64,000 nt of DNA from Pyricularia pennisetigena (lineage: Eukaryota > Ascomycota > Sordariomycetes > Magnaporthales > Pyriculariaceae): NCBI RefSeq assembly GCF_004337985.1, contig NW_021940923.1, forward strand, positions 310,001 to 374,000. Direction: 5' to 3'. The notes beneath the pieces are model-generated. The model searched no databases, was not told the DNA's origin, and was given only the letters and a program-made list of their open reading frames with translations. Both the position numbers and the translations under genes were made by a program. Within the stretch, counting starts at the first letter, position 1. The number at the start of each line of letters is the position of its first letter. Below, piece after piece: positions 1-11,930 of the stretch.

Positions 1-29
1 ATGTCAAGTCGTCACTGAAAAAAAAACAG

Positions 30-892
30 GCACACCCTCAGCAATGCCGATAAAAAGGCCTATATCGACGCGGAGCTCTGCCTGATGGCGAAACCCGCCT
101 CTCTCGGTCTCCCCGGCACGAGAACAAAATTTGACGAGCTGCAGGCCATCCATCAACTGCAAGCATATTCGACACACCACGTCGTGAGTACTCGCCTAGT
201 TCTCCTCCCCCATCCCTTCAAAACTCGCTTGGTTTCTTTCCCTCTCAACCCCATGAGAACCCATCTGTACTAGTGCCAACACTTCAATATCCAACAGGGC
301 GCCTTCCTACCCTTCCATCGCCTTATGATGCACGCACATGAGACCGCCCTCCGCGACGACTGTGGCTACACCGGCCGCCAGCCCTACTGGCAAGAGCAAT
401 TGGACGCGGGCCGGTTCAGCTCCTCGGTGGTATTCGATCCAGTGACTGGGTTTGGGGGTGACAGGTCCGGAAGCGACGGCTGCATCGCAGACGGACCGTT
501 TGCCAATTATACCAACAGCCTGGGGCCCGGATATGAGGTGACGGACCACTGCATCGACAGAGCCATCGGCGATTTCATCTCGGCCCTTTCGTCCCAGACC
601 AACGTCGACCGGTGTCTGAACCAGACCACCTGGCCGCAAGCGTGGGAATGCATCGAGTCGTTGCCGCACGCGGGTGGCCACGCGGGCGTCGGGAGGCAAA
701 TGTCCAACGGCGTTAGCAGCCCCGGGGATCCGCTTTTTTATCTCCACCACACGTGGTTGGATAAAATCTACTGGGACTGGCAGGCCAGGGACAGGACGGT
801 GCGGACCAGCACCATCAGCGGCACCAATGTTATGCCGGAAAACATGCTTGGGTTCCCGCCCAGGCCGAGCAACATCCCGTAAGCTTGGTGAT

Positions 893-933
<41 letters not shown>

Positions 934-1138
934 CGTAATTTTTTAATGGTCTCGCTGGGAGCAAATGCTGACAACTGCGCGTACGGCTAGTCAACCTACC
1001 GGTGCTCCTGGTGATCCTGGGACCGAGACAACGCTAGGCCACGTTCTCAACATGTACGGTAACCTGCCCAACAAAACAATTAGCGATGTCCTTGACATTC
1101 AGGGTGACTACTTGTGTTATGAATACGTCGAGCCTTGA
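30..1138 (+). CDS. Tyrosinase (type-3 dicopper oxidase), 3' part
   Basis: Copper monooxygenase family protein that oxidises phenols to quinones. The gene enters from the left edge: an intron ends at 27-29 (aaacag), and exons are 30-183, 298-878 and 991-1138 (stop TGA), giving 293 visible residues. The CuA site spans the first splice: THH at the end of exon 30-183, then FLPFHR and HAHE just after it. The CuB site is HAGGH followed by PGDPLFYLHHTWLDKIYWDWQ-type sequence near 735-785. The last exon encodes the family's C-terminal TTLGHVLNMYGNLP stretch and ends in YEYVEP. All introns are GT..AG; the last one has a 40-T run. The N-terminus, and so any signal peptide, is outside the window. No in-frame stop or frameshift is seen, so it may be functional. 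Role (melanin, phenol oxidation) is inference from the family. Confidence 0.93.
894..933 (+). repeat. 40-nt poly-T tract inside tyrosinase intron
   Basis: An uninterrupted run of 40 T lies 15 bases after the 5' splice site of the last tyrosinase intron (879-990). The intron still has a plausible branch point (ctgac, about 967) and the acceptor ctag at 987-990. Confidence 0.97.
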
Positions 1139-1436
1139 GGGGAGGAGTTGTATAAGGACCAGGGAAATGAGGTTGTGCGGAGGGGAGGGAATAAGGGATA
1201 TATGCTCAATCCATCAATGTATGATTCACTAGCCAATTTGAAAATAGTTGTTCAATGCTCGGGGGCGGTGCTCGTTTCTAGAGATTTCTACCAGGTGTTG
1301 AAAGCAAAGTCGTTGCTGCCAGGTCAGCAGAGTAGTACCATGATACATAATCTGAATATACCTTGAGCCGCACTAAATTGCACCAAACTACTGCGTGTTG
1401 ACCCTAAACCGCGTCTTGCGGCACCTAGTATATTCA
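1139..1436. other. 3' flank of tyrosinase, no gene seen
   Basis: Spacer between the tyrosinase stop and the transporter pseudogene. A 72-codon frame at 1148-1366 has no recognisable domain and is most likely 3' UTR or chance. Confidence 0.5.
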
Positions 1437-2257
1437 CCAGGCTTGAGTAGCAAATCCCAACCGTACAAACAGGCGGGCATGATGGCCTGCTCCCCCACGC
1501 TGCCGAGTCTCACATCCTTGAGCATAAGAGTGAGGTAGTAACTGGTAACTCCGTTTCCAGCCCACTGAGCTTAGAAGCCCACGGTGGCGGTGATCCAAAG
1601 CCGGTGTCTGGTTGCGCTCGTAGCCCACAGGCTAGTCTTGGTTGTGCTCTGTTTTACAGACTGCTCGGCTTTAATGGCTGTTTGGATTTCATTGATTTCG
1701 TGCATAATGAGCGGGTGTGCCACGTCTGTTGCGTCACCGACGTGACGTTTGGCCAGGCTCCGCTAGGCTTCCTGCACGCGACCTACGCTTGCCAGCCAAC
1801 GGGGGCTTTCATACATTAAAAACAAGACGGGTATGGGGATTACGGTAAGGGCCCCTATGAGCCCGGATAGGATGCGTCGGGTCCCACCGTCCGCGTCCGA
1901 GACGCCAAAGATCACCCGAGCAGGAATGATGGCCCCTATGAACCCCAACCACGCGCCATTGGCTTCTGTATGTCAATCATCGTCAGTTGGTGCATTCTAA
2001 ACGCTTGAACTTGAGGGAGGGCGGAAGCTGATTTACGATAGTTCATGAAGTTAACCCAGTCCGACAAGGCCAAGAGGCCGTTCATCATAGAGCTGTTGTA
2101 GGCCACTCGCGCTGACGAAGAGGAAGATGAAGAAAATGCAACCGTTGAGCTTCAAAAGGTCACGCTTCTTCCACCAAGGTCCTGTGGGCGAGATGCCCAC
2201 CAACTCATGATTTGCCGGATGATATTTGTCGTAAGTGTCCGTGCCGTAGACTTTCAT
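1437..2257 (-). pseudogene. MFS sugar (hexose/lactose-like) transporter remnant
   Basis: Read right to left it starts at a Met at 2257 and gives PWWKKRDLLKLNGCIFFIF, the N-terminal lead of fungal sugar-porter MFS proteins, through VSASG. An extra base at about 2101-2104 shifts the frame; the next frame continues YNSSMMNGLLALSDWVNFMN. Further left come AWLGFIGAIIPA and the sugar-porter motif YESPRWLASVGR (about 1790), then LAKRHVGDATDVAHPLI and QWAGNGVTSYYLTLML (about 1540), the region before TM7. In-frame stops TAG (about 1770) and TAA (about 1571) interrupt it. About 90 residues expected between the first and fourth membrane helices are missing, and the C-terminal half is absent. It is therefore a dead, internally deleted copy. 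It is GC-rich like the neighbouring genes, so it is an ordinary decayed gene rather than a transposon. Confidence 0.85.
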
Positions 2258-2847
2258 ATATTGTATAGTTTAAAAAGAGCTCAGATGACGGTAGTTGAAT
2301 AAGCTCGACCAACTTAAATATCGTTTCGCTTTGCGGTGAGTCCCAGCGCGGTTTGAAACCAAAGTGCAAGGTATACCGCCGCTCAATTTTCTTATTGCGA
2401 TTCACATTCAAGATTCCACAAGGGGCTAAGAAATGGCAAGTTTGTATATTAATACCATCCAGATACACAAATACCCCTCAATGAATGTAACGGCAAGGAT
2501 AGGCCTTGTCACACTGCTCAGATGAAAAGTCCACAAGCTCGGGATAGCAATGAGCGAAAACCTAATATAGTGATGTTGTTAGGAACAAAAATAAGGGAGG
2601 TACCTAATGAGGCCTGACAACTCAACTGTATGTCCAGGGTAAATTCGAATATCTGAAACCCTTTGATATCCCTTTGGAGACTCGTTTTTCGGTATTTTTT
2701 ATGCTCATTTTTCTTTCTATTCTTTATTTTTTGCAGTGGCCTTATGTACCGCCTTAAATATAATTGGCTTTTCTTCGATAAGGCATCCCCAACGGGATTC
2801 ATAGCCAGGTGGTCATTTATACATTTAGCTTTTTCGCCAAGCTATTA
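2258..2847. other. Spacer, no gene recognised
   Basis: AT-rich intergenic sequence. Frames of 60-95 codons occur on both strands but show no domain, no signal peptide and no intron logic. Confidence 0.5.
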
Positions 2848-3236
2848 CTAGTGGTTTTAGCTTTGCGGAGTCCCTATTCAGCAAGGGGTCCCTAGGATCT
2901 GGATTACCTTATTTGATATGAAAATTTGGAAATGCTCGATTTTAACGGTTTGCACCTCGATAACCACACATCCAGATTTTGAAATAGGTTAGCGTATAGA
3001 CAAACGAATGGAAACCCTGTATACGAAATGGTAAAAAGAAAGTTGTAGGGGTTGTCCCAAACAATAAAAATGTAGTTTTTGTTAGTAAATCGTTTTTAGT
3101 TGTTTATATCAACCTGTAAAAAACTTCAAGTTTTACAATTTCGTACATAGGACTTTCACATTTATAAACAAAAGCGAATAATTCAGAACTTAGTGACCCC
3201 TTTCTGACAGGGGGTCCGCGAAGCTCAACCCATAAG
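2848..3236. mobile_element. MITE-like element with about 45-bp imperfect inverted ends
   Basis: The left end (CTAGTGGTTTTAGCTTTGCG at 2848) and the reverse complement of the right end (CTTATGGGTTGAGCTTCGCG at 3236) match at most positions. The match continues through a second block at 2875-2895 (CAGCAAGGGGTCC), mirrored at 3195-3215 as GACCCCTTTCTG. Both ends are flanked by TA (2846-2847 and 3237-3238), as in Tc1/mariner-type insertions. It has no coding capacity. No second copy is seen in the window. Confidence 0.55.
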
Positions 3237-3238
3237 TA

Positions 3239-3525
3239 CCCAAGTTAGTAACGCCAAGGCCCACACCAGTGGACGACAGAGCAGAGGGAGGGATTTACCC
3301 TTCTCAAAGTGGTAAAATAACCACAGCCAAGTTGAATTACTCATGAATTTATCAAACACCTTGTTGTACTAACCCTGACACAGCTGCAGACATGCAGCTC
3401 CAAGCTCTGTCTGCTGTAAGAGCGCATCAAAAGCTATCTCCAAACTAGAAAAACTCTGCAAATGCAGACGTCGAGAAAACTTAATTACTGAATAACTCTC
3501 TAAGCCTTACAACTCCCAAGTCCTC
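3239..3525. other. Upstream region of the glycosyltransferase gene
   Basis: Non-coding stretch between the MITE-like element and the UGT start. No clear TATA box. The reading frame ahead of 3526 has no upstream Met that extends the protein convincingly. Confidence 0.4.
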
Positions 3526-4899
3526 GTGCTTCAACTTCAAACCGTTAAAATGTGTCCTAAACCTTTGGTAATCGCGATAGCATTCCCTTCAGACGGCCAC
3601 ACGCACCCAGTACTCCGCGCAGCAACTGAATTGGTCAAACGCGGCTTTCCAATCTGGTTCGTGTGCGGATCGAAATATCACACTACAGCCCTAGCCGCCG
3701 GCATCTCCCGCGTGTTCACCTTCCCCGACGCAGTAGATATCTGCCCCCATATTATGGATGGCTATCGAGCCTGTGGGCCCCGGATGGAGGCCGAGGATTA
3801 CGTCATGCGAGAAATTTTCGTCCGCTACATACCAATATACGCTCAAGTGCTGCTCTCGGCGCTGAAGGAGGTAGAGGTGGAGTGTAGGGAGAACGTGGTT
3901 ATCATGCAGGACTTGAAGGCGACCGCCACGTTACCGTTTCTACACGGAGCGCCTGTGCCCGGCTATGGTCGATTTCCACCCGTTCTCTCGCTTGGTATAT
4001 GCGTCATTACGACGAGGAGCGTCGACGCGCCCCCGAACTTCTGGGCCGTAAACCCAATGGAGGTCAACATGTTGAAGCTGCACGAGGAGCATGACGCCAC
4101 CATCGCCGGTTCCCTGAACCTGCTGAACGAAACAATGGAAAAGATGGGGGGCACCAGAAGCGCAGAGTACTCGGTCCTGCATACGTGGTGGACCTCCCCG
4201 GACTTGACGCTGCAGTTGTGCAGTCCAAGCTTGGAGTTCAAGCGGCGGGACCTTGATCCCAAGATACGGTTCGCTGGGGGCTTGCCAGTCCCTCCAAAGA
4301 CCTCGACGACGCCAGACTGGCTGCGGAACCTCGTCGCCAAGAAGAAGAAGGTGGTTTTTGTCAGCCAGGGCACAATTGACAACAGCTTCCACCAGCTGCT
4401 CCTCCCCGCAATTCAGGGCCTGGCCTCCCGCGACAAGCTGGTGGTTATATTGACGATGGGAAAGCGAGGCGCAGTGCCGCCTGTCAAGAATCGAGACAAC
4501 ATTTACATGGTGGACTACATCCCCTATGCCGACATTCTGCCATTTACAGATGTCTTTGTCAATAATGTAGGTACATTGGTCTTCTTGGTTTGAGCTTGGC
4601 TGACAGTTTAGGGTGGCTATGGAGGCTTCATGCAAGCGGTGATGTCCGGCGTTCCAATGGTCGTTGCCGGAGAGAGCAAGGACAAAGCCAATGTGGCCTT
4701 GCGTTTGGAATACGCAGGGTTGGGGATCAACCTAAACACCGCGACGCCAACTCCGGGGCTGATATTGGCCGCGGTGGAGCAGGTCTTGGAAGATCCTCGC
4801 TACAAGAAGAAGGCTCTGGAACTGAGAAAAGAAAACGAGGACATGGACTGCATCGGGAGGATCGAAAGTGGGATTCTGGAGCTGTTTCATTCTCGGTGA
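3526..4899 (+). CDS. UDP-glycosyltransferase (GT1 family, fungal MGT type)
   Basis: Transfers a sugar from a UDP-sugar to a small acceptor. Exons 3526-4566 and 4612-4899 are joined by a 45-nt GTAGGT..TTTAG intron in phase 0, giving 442 residues; a second Met at 3550 (434 residues) sits closer to the usual family start. The N-terminal domain shows AIAFPSDGHTHPVLRAATEL and FVCGSKY. The linker has VVFVSQGTIDNSFHQLLLPA. The C-terminal nucleotide-sugar-binding region has YIPYADILPFTDVFVNN spliced to GGYGGFMQAVMSGVPMVVAG, then the conserved DKANVALRLEYAGLGINL and PTPGLILAAVEQVLEDPRYK. The splice is needed to rebuild the NNGGYGGF signature, which supports the intron. Length fits the family. No membrane anchor is seen, so it is probably cytosolic. 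The acceptor cannot be named. Confidence 0.92.
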
Positions 4900-5988
4900 A
4901 GGATTTACTGGGCGGGGAAACGACATGACTACGAATCTCTGCCAATGCCAAGAAGACTGGAGGTCTGCATGTCTCTCACCTTTGCCGCGCCTCTCTGGTA
5001 GAGTCGGGTCGACACGTCGCCCAGGCTTGGCGGACGGGATAAAGTTTTCAATGACTCGTCCCTCGTCCGAGCACAGCTTCCTGTGGTAATAAATACACCT
5101 ACCCCTAATGGGTATAAGTCACCCCGCGCCCTTGTTTCAACGCTGTGAACACGTTACTAATAGTTTTGATTGGTCTTTACCCCAAGGCATCGTTATTGAG
5201 CTCAGTTTGAAGGTATTCAATGGATAAAGCAATGTTCAGAGTCAGGTTTACTCCAAACCATGCGGCCATTTTCGTCTGGGCCTCCATTGCAGCAGCCGTC
5301 ACTCAGAATAATGTTTTGATCATCACGCTTTGAAGATGGCTCCAAGGCTACTCATCCCGCTCTTAATATAACGCTTCAGAGCAAAGACTTCATCAGACCG
5401 AAATTATAATGTGGTTTAAATGGTACATATGTTAGAAGGCGGTTGATTATCCTCCAATGTATAATGCATTAAGAATACGAACCGAATCCTGCTTGTTTCA
5501 GGACATATTTTTGACCGATGGAAAACAGTGAAATAACCGGTTTTGGGCCCGGAACAATATAATCATCACAGAAATCAAAACTTATGGATTAAATAAATAT
5601 TAGCAGTGCAATTATCATTATAATTAAAGAATACATTTAATATCCTGAAGTCATTTCAGTTTAAACGATGTAATCTTTTTCTAACCCAGATATAAAAAAG
5701 GGAGTGGTCACGTCAAACGTAAACCAGGATTCGCCGAGTTCCTTCAAAGTTGTGAAGAGCTTTTAAGAATGATAGAGAAGTTGTTTAAAGCTAAGGCCAG
5801 AAACATTAATCAAAACAAACTCTTCAATATATGGATCCTTTGGTACATGATAATCTCGACTCTTATTATACAAATTGTTAAAGCTTTTGGCCTTGTGTTA
5901 AAAACCATTACTCGTACGTTTCGGAAAAATTGCAAGGTTTGTAATACGATCTGCAAATTTTATAACTCGTAATTTGGGCCTTTTTAAT
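4900..5988. other. Intergenic, no gene recognised
   Basis: 3' flank of the glycosyltransferase gene grading into AT-rich sequence. Short frames only, with no domain and no obvious repeat shared with the rest of the window. Confidence 0.5.
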
Positions 5989-5989
5989 G

Positions 5990-6225
5990 CATAGTTTACG
6001 GCATTTTTGTGGGGAGGTGACGGGATAGAATGAGCTTAATGAAATCTCGGGGAAATCGTAGATCACGGACATGGCAGATTGCCGTCTGCTAGTGAATAAT
6101 ACAGATATATCGCTGTTGTTGCACAATCGAATTGTTAATCTGTACATTATCGAATTGGCAACTATTTGGAGTTTGAGTTCTAAATTGCGCGTTTGAATCC
6201 GTTGTGCAGATGTTCGAAAGATAAA
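5990..6225 (+). mobile_element. Diverged fragment of the SINE-like repeat
   Basis: Collinear with the first 250 bases of the element at 57238-57897: GCAGATTGCCGTCTGCTAGT (6075) matches AGCAGATAGCCGTCTGCTAA; TTGTTGCACAATCGAATTGT (6117) matches TTGTTGCACAATCGATTCGT; CGTTTGAATCCGTTGTGCAG (6188) matches TGTTCGAATCCGTAGGTGCA. Homology fades after about 6225, so the other half is missing. It is the only copy of this family found outside the transposon block. Confidence 0.7.
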
Positions 6226-8197
6226 TCAAAGTCCTCCCACCAATAGATTATTGTTAATTTGCTTCTGACTTTTCCATTGTTAAAGTGTTTATTTAAACGC
6301 ATTTAATGCATTAGCTTTACCGCGCCGCACCTAGTTTCCAGTGGCTGTCCCGAAAGTAGACATGTACCAGAAGCTGACCCCTAAAGTTGTGATTTTGTCA
6401 TTTATAACAATGTGACCATTTTCAACAGCGGCCACAATTTGTACGTATATAAAATTAAGCACTTGCTATTTGTTGGGCCCAGCTTTATATTGATATACTA
6501 GTTTTTGCAAGATACATTTAACCTTTCAGCAAGTTTCTGTCCTTATTTGGTATAATTCGAGTAGAAATAGCAAAATTATTGTTTAGTCTAAATTGCATTC
6601 TATAAAGCATTTTGACAAAGCTATTCTATTATCTACTTTATGAAGCTTTGTATGAAGCTGCTGCTCATAAACAGTAATATTTTAGCTTTCCGAAATAAAA
6701 AAATAACTCCGCATACAAATTGTTAGTCAACAAGATGTTTAAATAGAAAACTAATTTATATGTAAATAAAGAATATAAAAATCTCTCATATAAAGGAAAG
6801 GTGATATCAAAGTAGGTATCTCTTTGAAGTTTAAAATAAATTGCACATAATTAAATATTGTTTTTTTTTAGAATGCCGCTATTGGAACTTATAGTGGCCA
6901 AAATTAAAAAGGTATGTTTAGTTAAAGATATTTTTGCTTTAAATTTTGAAGAATACCTACTTCGATCTTATTGCTTTTTAAATGGGACTTCCTTTTCATT
7001 TGTTAATTTAACAAATTTTATATTGAATATTTTGTTTGCTAATAATTTGTTTGCATTTGGGCTTTTATTTCGAAAAACCAATATCTAACATCTCAAAGCC
7101 AGCGGTAATGTAGACTAAACTGTGGTGTATCTGTTTAAAGTTGCTTTGTAGAACGCAATATTATAATATCTTTACGATTTCTGTTCAAATATTCCAGTTT
7201 TCTTTTTTCTTATTAAAAAAAGTCATGTGGGAACTGTTCTGTTAATAAAAACACTATATGATGAAATAGCCCAAATTTGCGTTTGTATTCGTACATACTC
7301 GGGCTTTTATCAAACTGTTGGTCAAATTGCTTGAAAAGATTAAACCACAACTTTAGGGTGATTACTTGTGTTACATGCCCACTTCTGGAAGGCCACTGCT
7401 AACACCTTAACTCCTGTCCGAAACGACTATTGTTAACGGAAGCCAGAAAAATTTACGTTTTCAATTTATGAATTACAATTCGAAAGGTATCGCACACTTG
7501 AAAGGCAAACCATATCGAGCTGTGTAATAACAAATTCCATTTAAAGAAACTTAGCCAAGGAAGTTGCCTCATCGTTTGCAGTTTTTGTAATATTCATTCG
7601 CCTATGCTTAAAAAGATAATTATGCATCCCAAAGATGGACCTATACAAAAGTTGGTATCAAGACTCTAGCCCAAAACGGGACAAAACGATTTATAGCAGT
7701 TCAGTAAAACTTAATGCCGTCCCATGGTAAATTTAGGACAGCTTTGTGCAATTCAGTGTTCATTCAGGGCAGGTCAATGCGGTTTATGCCAAAAGAAAAA
7801 CCAACTAGGGACGTGTCCAAAAACGAAGATTTTGCGTGTTTAGATTCGTCGCAGCTGTTGTTTTGATATTTCCACGCGACCTCACGACGCACTGTCAACC
7901 TCATCGTGGATACATCATGACATTGAAGTCAAATGTCAGGGTGCTTGGTAGACGGCAGATCTCTCACTGCAACCCACGCCGACTGGCCCACAACCGCAAC
8001 CGTGCGCCGGGCCCGCCGACGAACGACCTTCTGAATGTAGGGTTGCATTTCTTGGCAATTGGCGGCGAGTAACCCCAAATCAAGCAAACCTCCCGGGTCC
8101 ATCAAGGTACCAATTCCAACTCTGGCAGGCACAAGAAACTCACTCGTGAGCTAATTTCCCACGAGCAAGTTAATACGCCTCAAGCAGCAACCATAGC
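6226..8197. other. Long AT-rich spacer, no gene recognised
   Basis: Nearly 2 kb without a convincing reading frame, tRNA or repeat. Composition turns GC-rich only from about 7840, towards the protease promoter. A frame at 6858-7088 is low-complexity AT-rich sequence. Confidence 0.5.
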
Positions 8198-8212
8198 CAC
8201 ATAAATATATAC
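8198..8212 (+). promoter_or_regulatory. TATA-like box of the protease gene
   Basis: CATAAATATATAC lies about 75-90 bases upstream of the ATG at 8287, a plausible core promoter position for a fungal gene. No other element is assigned. Confidence 0.4.
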
Positions 8213-8286
8213 ATGAGCGTCCACATTCGCCAAGCGTTCTTCCCAAAAATGACCCCCTTTAGTCCCCAACACGTCCATCAGCAACC

Positions 8287-11200
8287 ATGCAGCCAGGAGC
8301 AGCACTTGCGCTCGTCGTCGCCCTCGCGACCGGCGCGGCCCAAGCCCGCCTCGGGCCCTCGGAGCGCGCCGCCCCTCTGCGGCCCCGCAGCGCAGACGAA
8401 ACCGTGACGGCGACGAGCAAAAAAGTCATGGTCGAGTGCGGCCAGGGAGCTTCGTTGTCGGAGCTGTCGGAGCTGATCACGGCGGCTGGCGGCAGCGTGG
8501 TCAAGACGTTCGACTCGGACGTCTTTGTCGGGCTGAGCGTCGAGACGGACGACGCCGAGAACATCCAAAGTCTGGTGCGCGACGGCAGGGGCTTGGCGGC
8601 GCGCGCGTGGCCCGTGGGCAGGGTCGAGGTCCCGCCCGTGCAGCCCAGCTTGGCGTTTGGCGACGACGCGGCCGCGACGAATTGGTCGGTGCACTACTCG
8701 ACCGGCGTGGATGCGCTTCATCAAAAGGGGGTGCTGGGCAAGGGGGTTAGGATTGCGGTCATCGATTCAGGGGTTGAATATACCCATCCTGCCGTGAGTT
8801 GCCGAGCCTGAAATTGGTCGTGCGTGGAGAGTCGTGTGTTGCAAATGCTGATGGAGGTTTGTGGCAGCTGGGCGGAGGACTGGGGGCTGGGTTCAAGGTC
8901 TCCGGGGGATACGATCTGGTCGGCGACGCGTACGATGGCTCCAACGACAAGATTCCCGATGCTGATCCCATGGATCATCTTGGCCACGGTACTCATGTGG
9001 CTGGCATCATAGCCGGGAAGAGTGACTTGTGAGTGCATGAGAATACGGGCGTGAAAACAGTATCGGGATTTGCTGACCGCAACCTTTCCAAAGCTTTGTC
9101 GGTGTTGCGCCCGAGGCGGAAATACTTGCGTTCAAGGTCTTTGGCGCTGTTAGTTGTCCCACCGTTCTTGCGTATATGGAATGGCATCTCACAACAAAGT
9201 CAAAATATAGTTTGAAGGCACCGACGAAGACACCCTGGTCGACGCTACCATCATGGCCTACGAGGCCGGCGTCGACATCATCACGGCCAGCATCGGGCGC
9301 GCCTCAGGCTGGGCGGACGGGGCCTGGGCAACCATCGCCTCTCGCATTGTCGACAAGGGTGTGCTCGTGACCATCGCGGCCGGCAACAGCGGTGAGGATG
9401 GCCCAGTGTATGCCAGCAGCGGCTCGTCCGGCAAAGACGTCCTCGCTGTTGCTTCGGTCGACACCAGTCTCGTCCCCGCCAAGCCATGGCACGCAACCTT
9501 TTCCCTCAACGGCACCTCCAACACCACCCTGATGGCCTACATGCCATCCTCGAACCGCCCGCTGTGGAACTTCACCGGTCTCCCCATAGTCACCCTCTCC
9601 CTGGACGCAACCAGTCCCTTTACCGGCTGCAACCCGCTCCCGGCAGACACGCCTGACCTTTCCAACTCAATCGTGCTCGTCCGCCGCACTCAATCGTGTT
9701 CCTACTACACCGTGCAAGCCAACCTGGAGCCCTTCAACGCCACCGCCATCCTTATCCAGAACAACGACAACCGGCCCTTCTCCCCCGTCAACAACAACCA
9801 ATACAGATCCGTGGTGGCCGTGGTCGACTCCCCCTCCGGCACAGCAATCCTCGCCACCCTCAGCGCCGGCGGCACCGTCACAGCCGACTTCACCCCGCCG
9901 TCGGATCCAGACTGGGCCGTCGGCTTCCGCGACTCGGCCGGGGGGATCCCGTCCTACTTCTCCTCGTGGGGCGGCACCAACGAGCTCGAAATCAAGCCCG
10001 ACGTGGCCGCGCCAGGCGACGACATCTACAGCACCTATCTCAACGGCCGCTACGCCGTCCTGAGCGGCACGTCGATGGCCACGCCCTACCTGGCCGGCGT
10101 CGCGGCGCTGTACATCAGCCGGCACGGCGGGCGCGCCACGCACGGCCCGGGCTTCGCGCGCTGGCTGGCTCGGCGCATCGTCAGCAGCGGCGAGACGCTG
10201 CCGTGGCAGGCGATGCAGCCTCAGGCCGCGCCGATCGACTATGGCTTCGCGGCGCCCGTGGCCCAGGTCGGCGGCGGCTTGGTCAACGCCACCAAGCTGC
10301 TGGAGCAGGCGACGGCCGTGTCGTTTGACGCGTTCGCGCTGAACGACACGGCCAATTTTCGAGGCGATCACAGCGTCGAGATTACGAATAATGGTCCCGC
10401 CCCGCTGACGTATACTTTTGGGTTGCAGCCTGCGGGTGCGTTCGACATGCAGGGCAGGACGTCCGGGCTTTTGGCTGATGTTCTTGACGTGAAGCCGTTT
10501 GCTTTGGTGCCCAATGTGACTTTTCCAGAAGGAACGTTTATTGTGCAGCCCGGGGAGGCCAAGGTTGCTAGGTCAGTCTTGCTGCGCTTTGGTGTTCGTC
10601 TTTCGAGCTTTTGGTCATGGATCTGCTGACATCTGCTGAAACTGCTTTTTAGGTTCACGTTTGTTGCACCAACTGTCGGTGATGAATCCAAGCTGCCAAT
10701 CTACAGCGGGAAGGTTCTGATCAAAGCCAACAATGGAGACAGTGTGGGTATTCCGTACTATGGTAAGTGAAATTTCTGAGATTCTGGCTTGATACCATTC
10801 CAAATGGGAATATCCCATATCCAACAAATCGGCTGCCATTGTACTAAAACTCAGCTCAGGGGCTGCCTTCAACCTCAAGGCCCAGATGAAGAACAAAATT
10901 TTCCCTTCACCGTATCCAGTCCAGAGATCCGGCCCCCAAAACCAAAACATAGATGTTTACAACTCGTAAGTTTTTTTTGTTCCATCGTGAACGCTTTCTC
11001 GGCCATTATACACTGACATACCTGTCCTTGCCGTCTTGCAGCTACGCTTTCAATGTCAGCCTTCGAGCTCAAGACTTTCCCAAGATCCAGACAAACTTCA
11101 AATGGGGCGTGAAGGAGCTCCGGTGGGATGTGAGTTTGAAGCAAAACCATACGAGTCATGTTCTTGTGTCTTGCCGCAATAGAAAACATGAGATAACCAC

Positions 11201-11656
11201 TGACACCACCCCTACCTACCCCAGATATTCGACGCTACCTACAACGAATCGCAGTGGTCGTACCCACCAGTCGTCGGGAGCGGCGGCTTTGTCGGCTCGG
11301 CGACGTACTCCATGTCGGCAGGCCGGGCGCTCAACTTTGACCCGGCCACCATGGACAGAGAGCGCGTGGCCCCGTTCCCGGTCACGGGCATCGAGCGGAC
11401 ATCATCCTGGACCGAGCTCGGAAAGAGGTTCTGGTGGATGGGCAAGCTGGCTAATGGAAGCTACATTGTGCCGGGCACCTACAGGTGAGATGATCCTCTT
11501 TGCCTATCGTGATGTTTCAGTATTGATACTAATTCGTCTTGTCGCTGTTGTAGAATGCGCTTTGCAGCATTGACGCCGTTTGGTGATCCGAAAGAAGCGG
11601 ACGACTGGCACGTTTGGAAGACGCCAGACATTACTATCCGGCCTTATCAGCTCTAA
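8287..11656 (+). CDS. Secreted subtilisin-family (S8) serine protease with PA insert
   Basis: Extracellular endopeptidase resembling fungal 'minor extracellular protease vpr' proteins. Exons: 8287-8793, 8868-9028, 9094-9148, 9211-10571, 10653-10762, 10860-10965, 11042-11129, 11225-11484, 11554-11656; 916 residues. All introns are GT..AG and the frame is kept at every junction. Residues 1-20 form a signal peptide ending AQA. An inhibitor-like propeptide covers about 45-110. Catalytic residues: Asp160 (AVIDSG), His209 (GHGTHVAG), Ser529 (LSGTSMATP); the oxyanion Asn is N300 (AAGNSG). A protease-associated domain lies at about 390-465 (SIVLVRR ... QNNDNRPF). An Fn3-like C-terminal region runs from about residue 620. 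The start is the first Met, with a typical signal peptide directly behind it. All key residues are intact, so it is probably active. It is the last well-preserved gene before the transposon block. Confidence 0.95.
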
Positions 11657-11930
11657 TTTTTAATCTCTTTTGATCCATGCAAATCGAACTGTAGAATAGA
11701 AGAAAAGACTATTGGCTATCAAGAAGCTAGGTCCATACCACCGTGCAAATTGCAATAGTGGGGCCGAATCCCAGAGCGTCGAGATGTTCACGGCACCAGT
11801 AATGAGTCACCACATCGGAAGCTAAACCTGATGGGAAACTTTTGACAGCATTGGGATAAGTTAGCATCCAAATAGATTTTTCGAAATACATCTGGCGACA
11901 AAAAAAGCAGAAAAAAAGGTTGAATCCTTA

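Noticed and set aside
307..750. 147-codon minus-strand frame over the tyrosinase
   Set aside because: It lies opposite a clearly homologous tyrosinase exon and has no domain; a GC-rich shadow frame.
9667..10371. 234-codon minus-strand frame, and 210 codons at 9696-10328 plus
   Set aside because: Both overlap the large protease exon with its PA domain and catalytic Ser; Arg/Ala-rich shadows.
11740..11860. Possible 5S-like or tRNA gene after the protease
   Set aside because: Some short matches to RNA-gene style motifs, but no consistent fold or promoter boxes.
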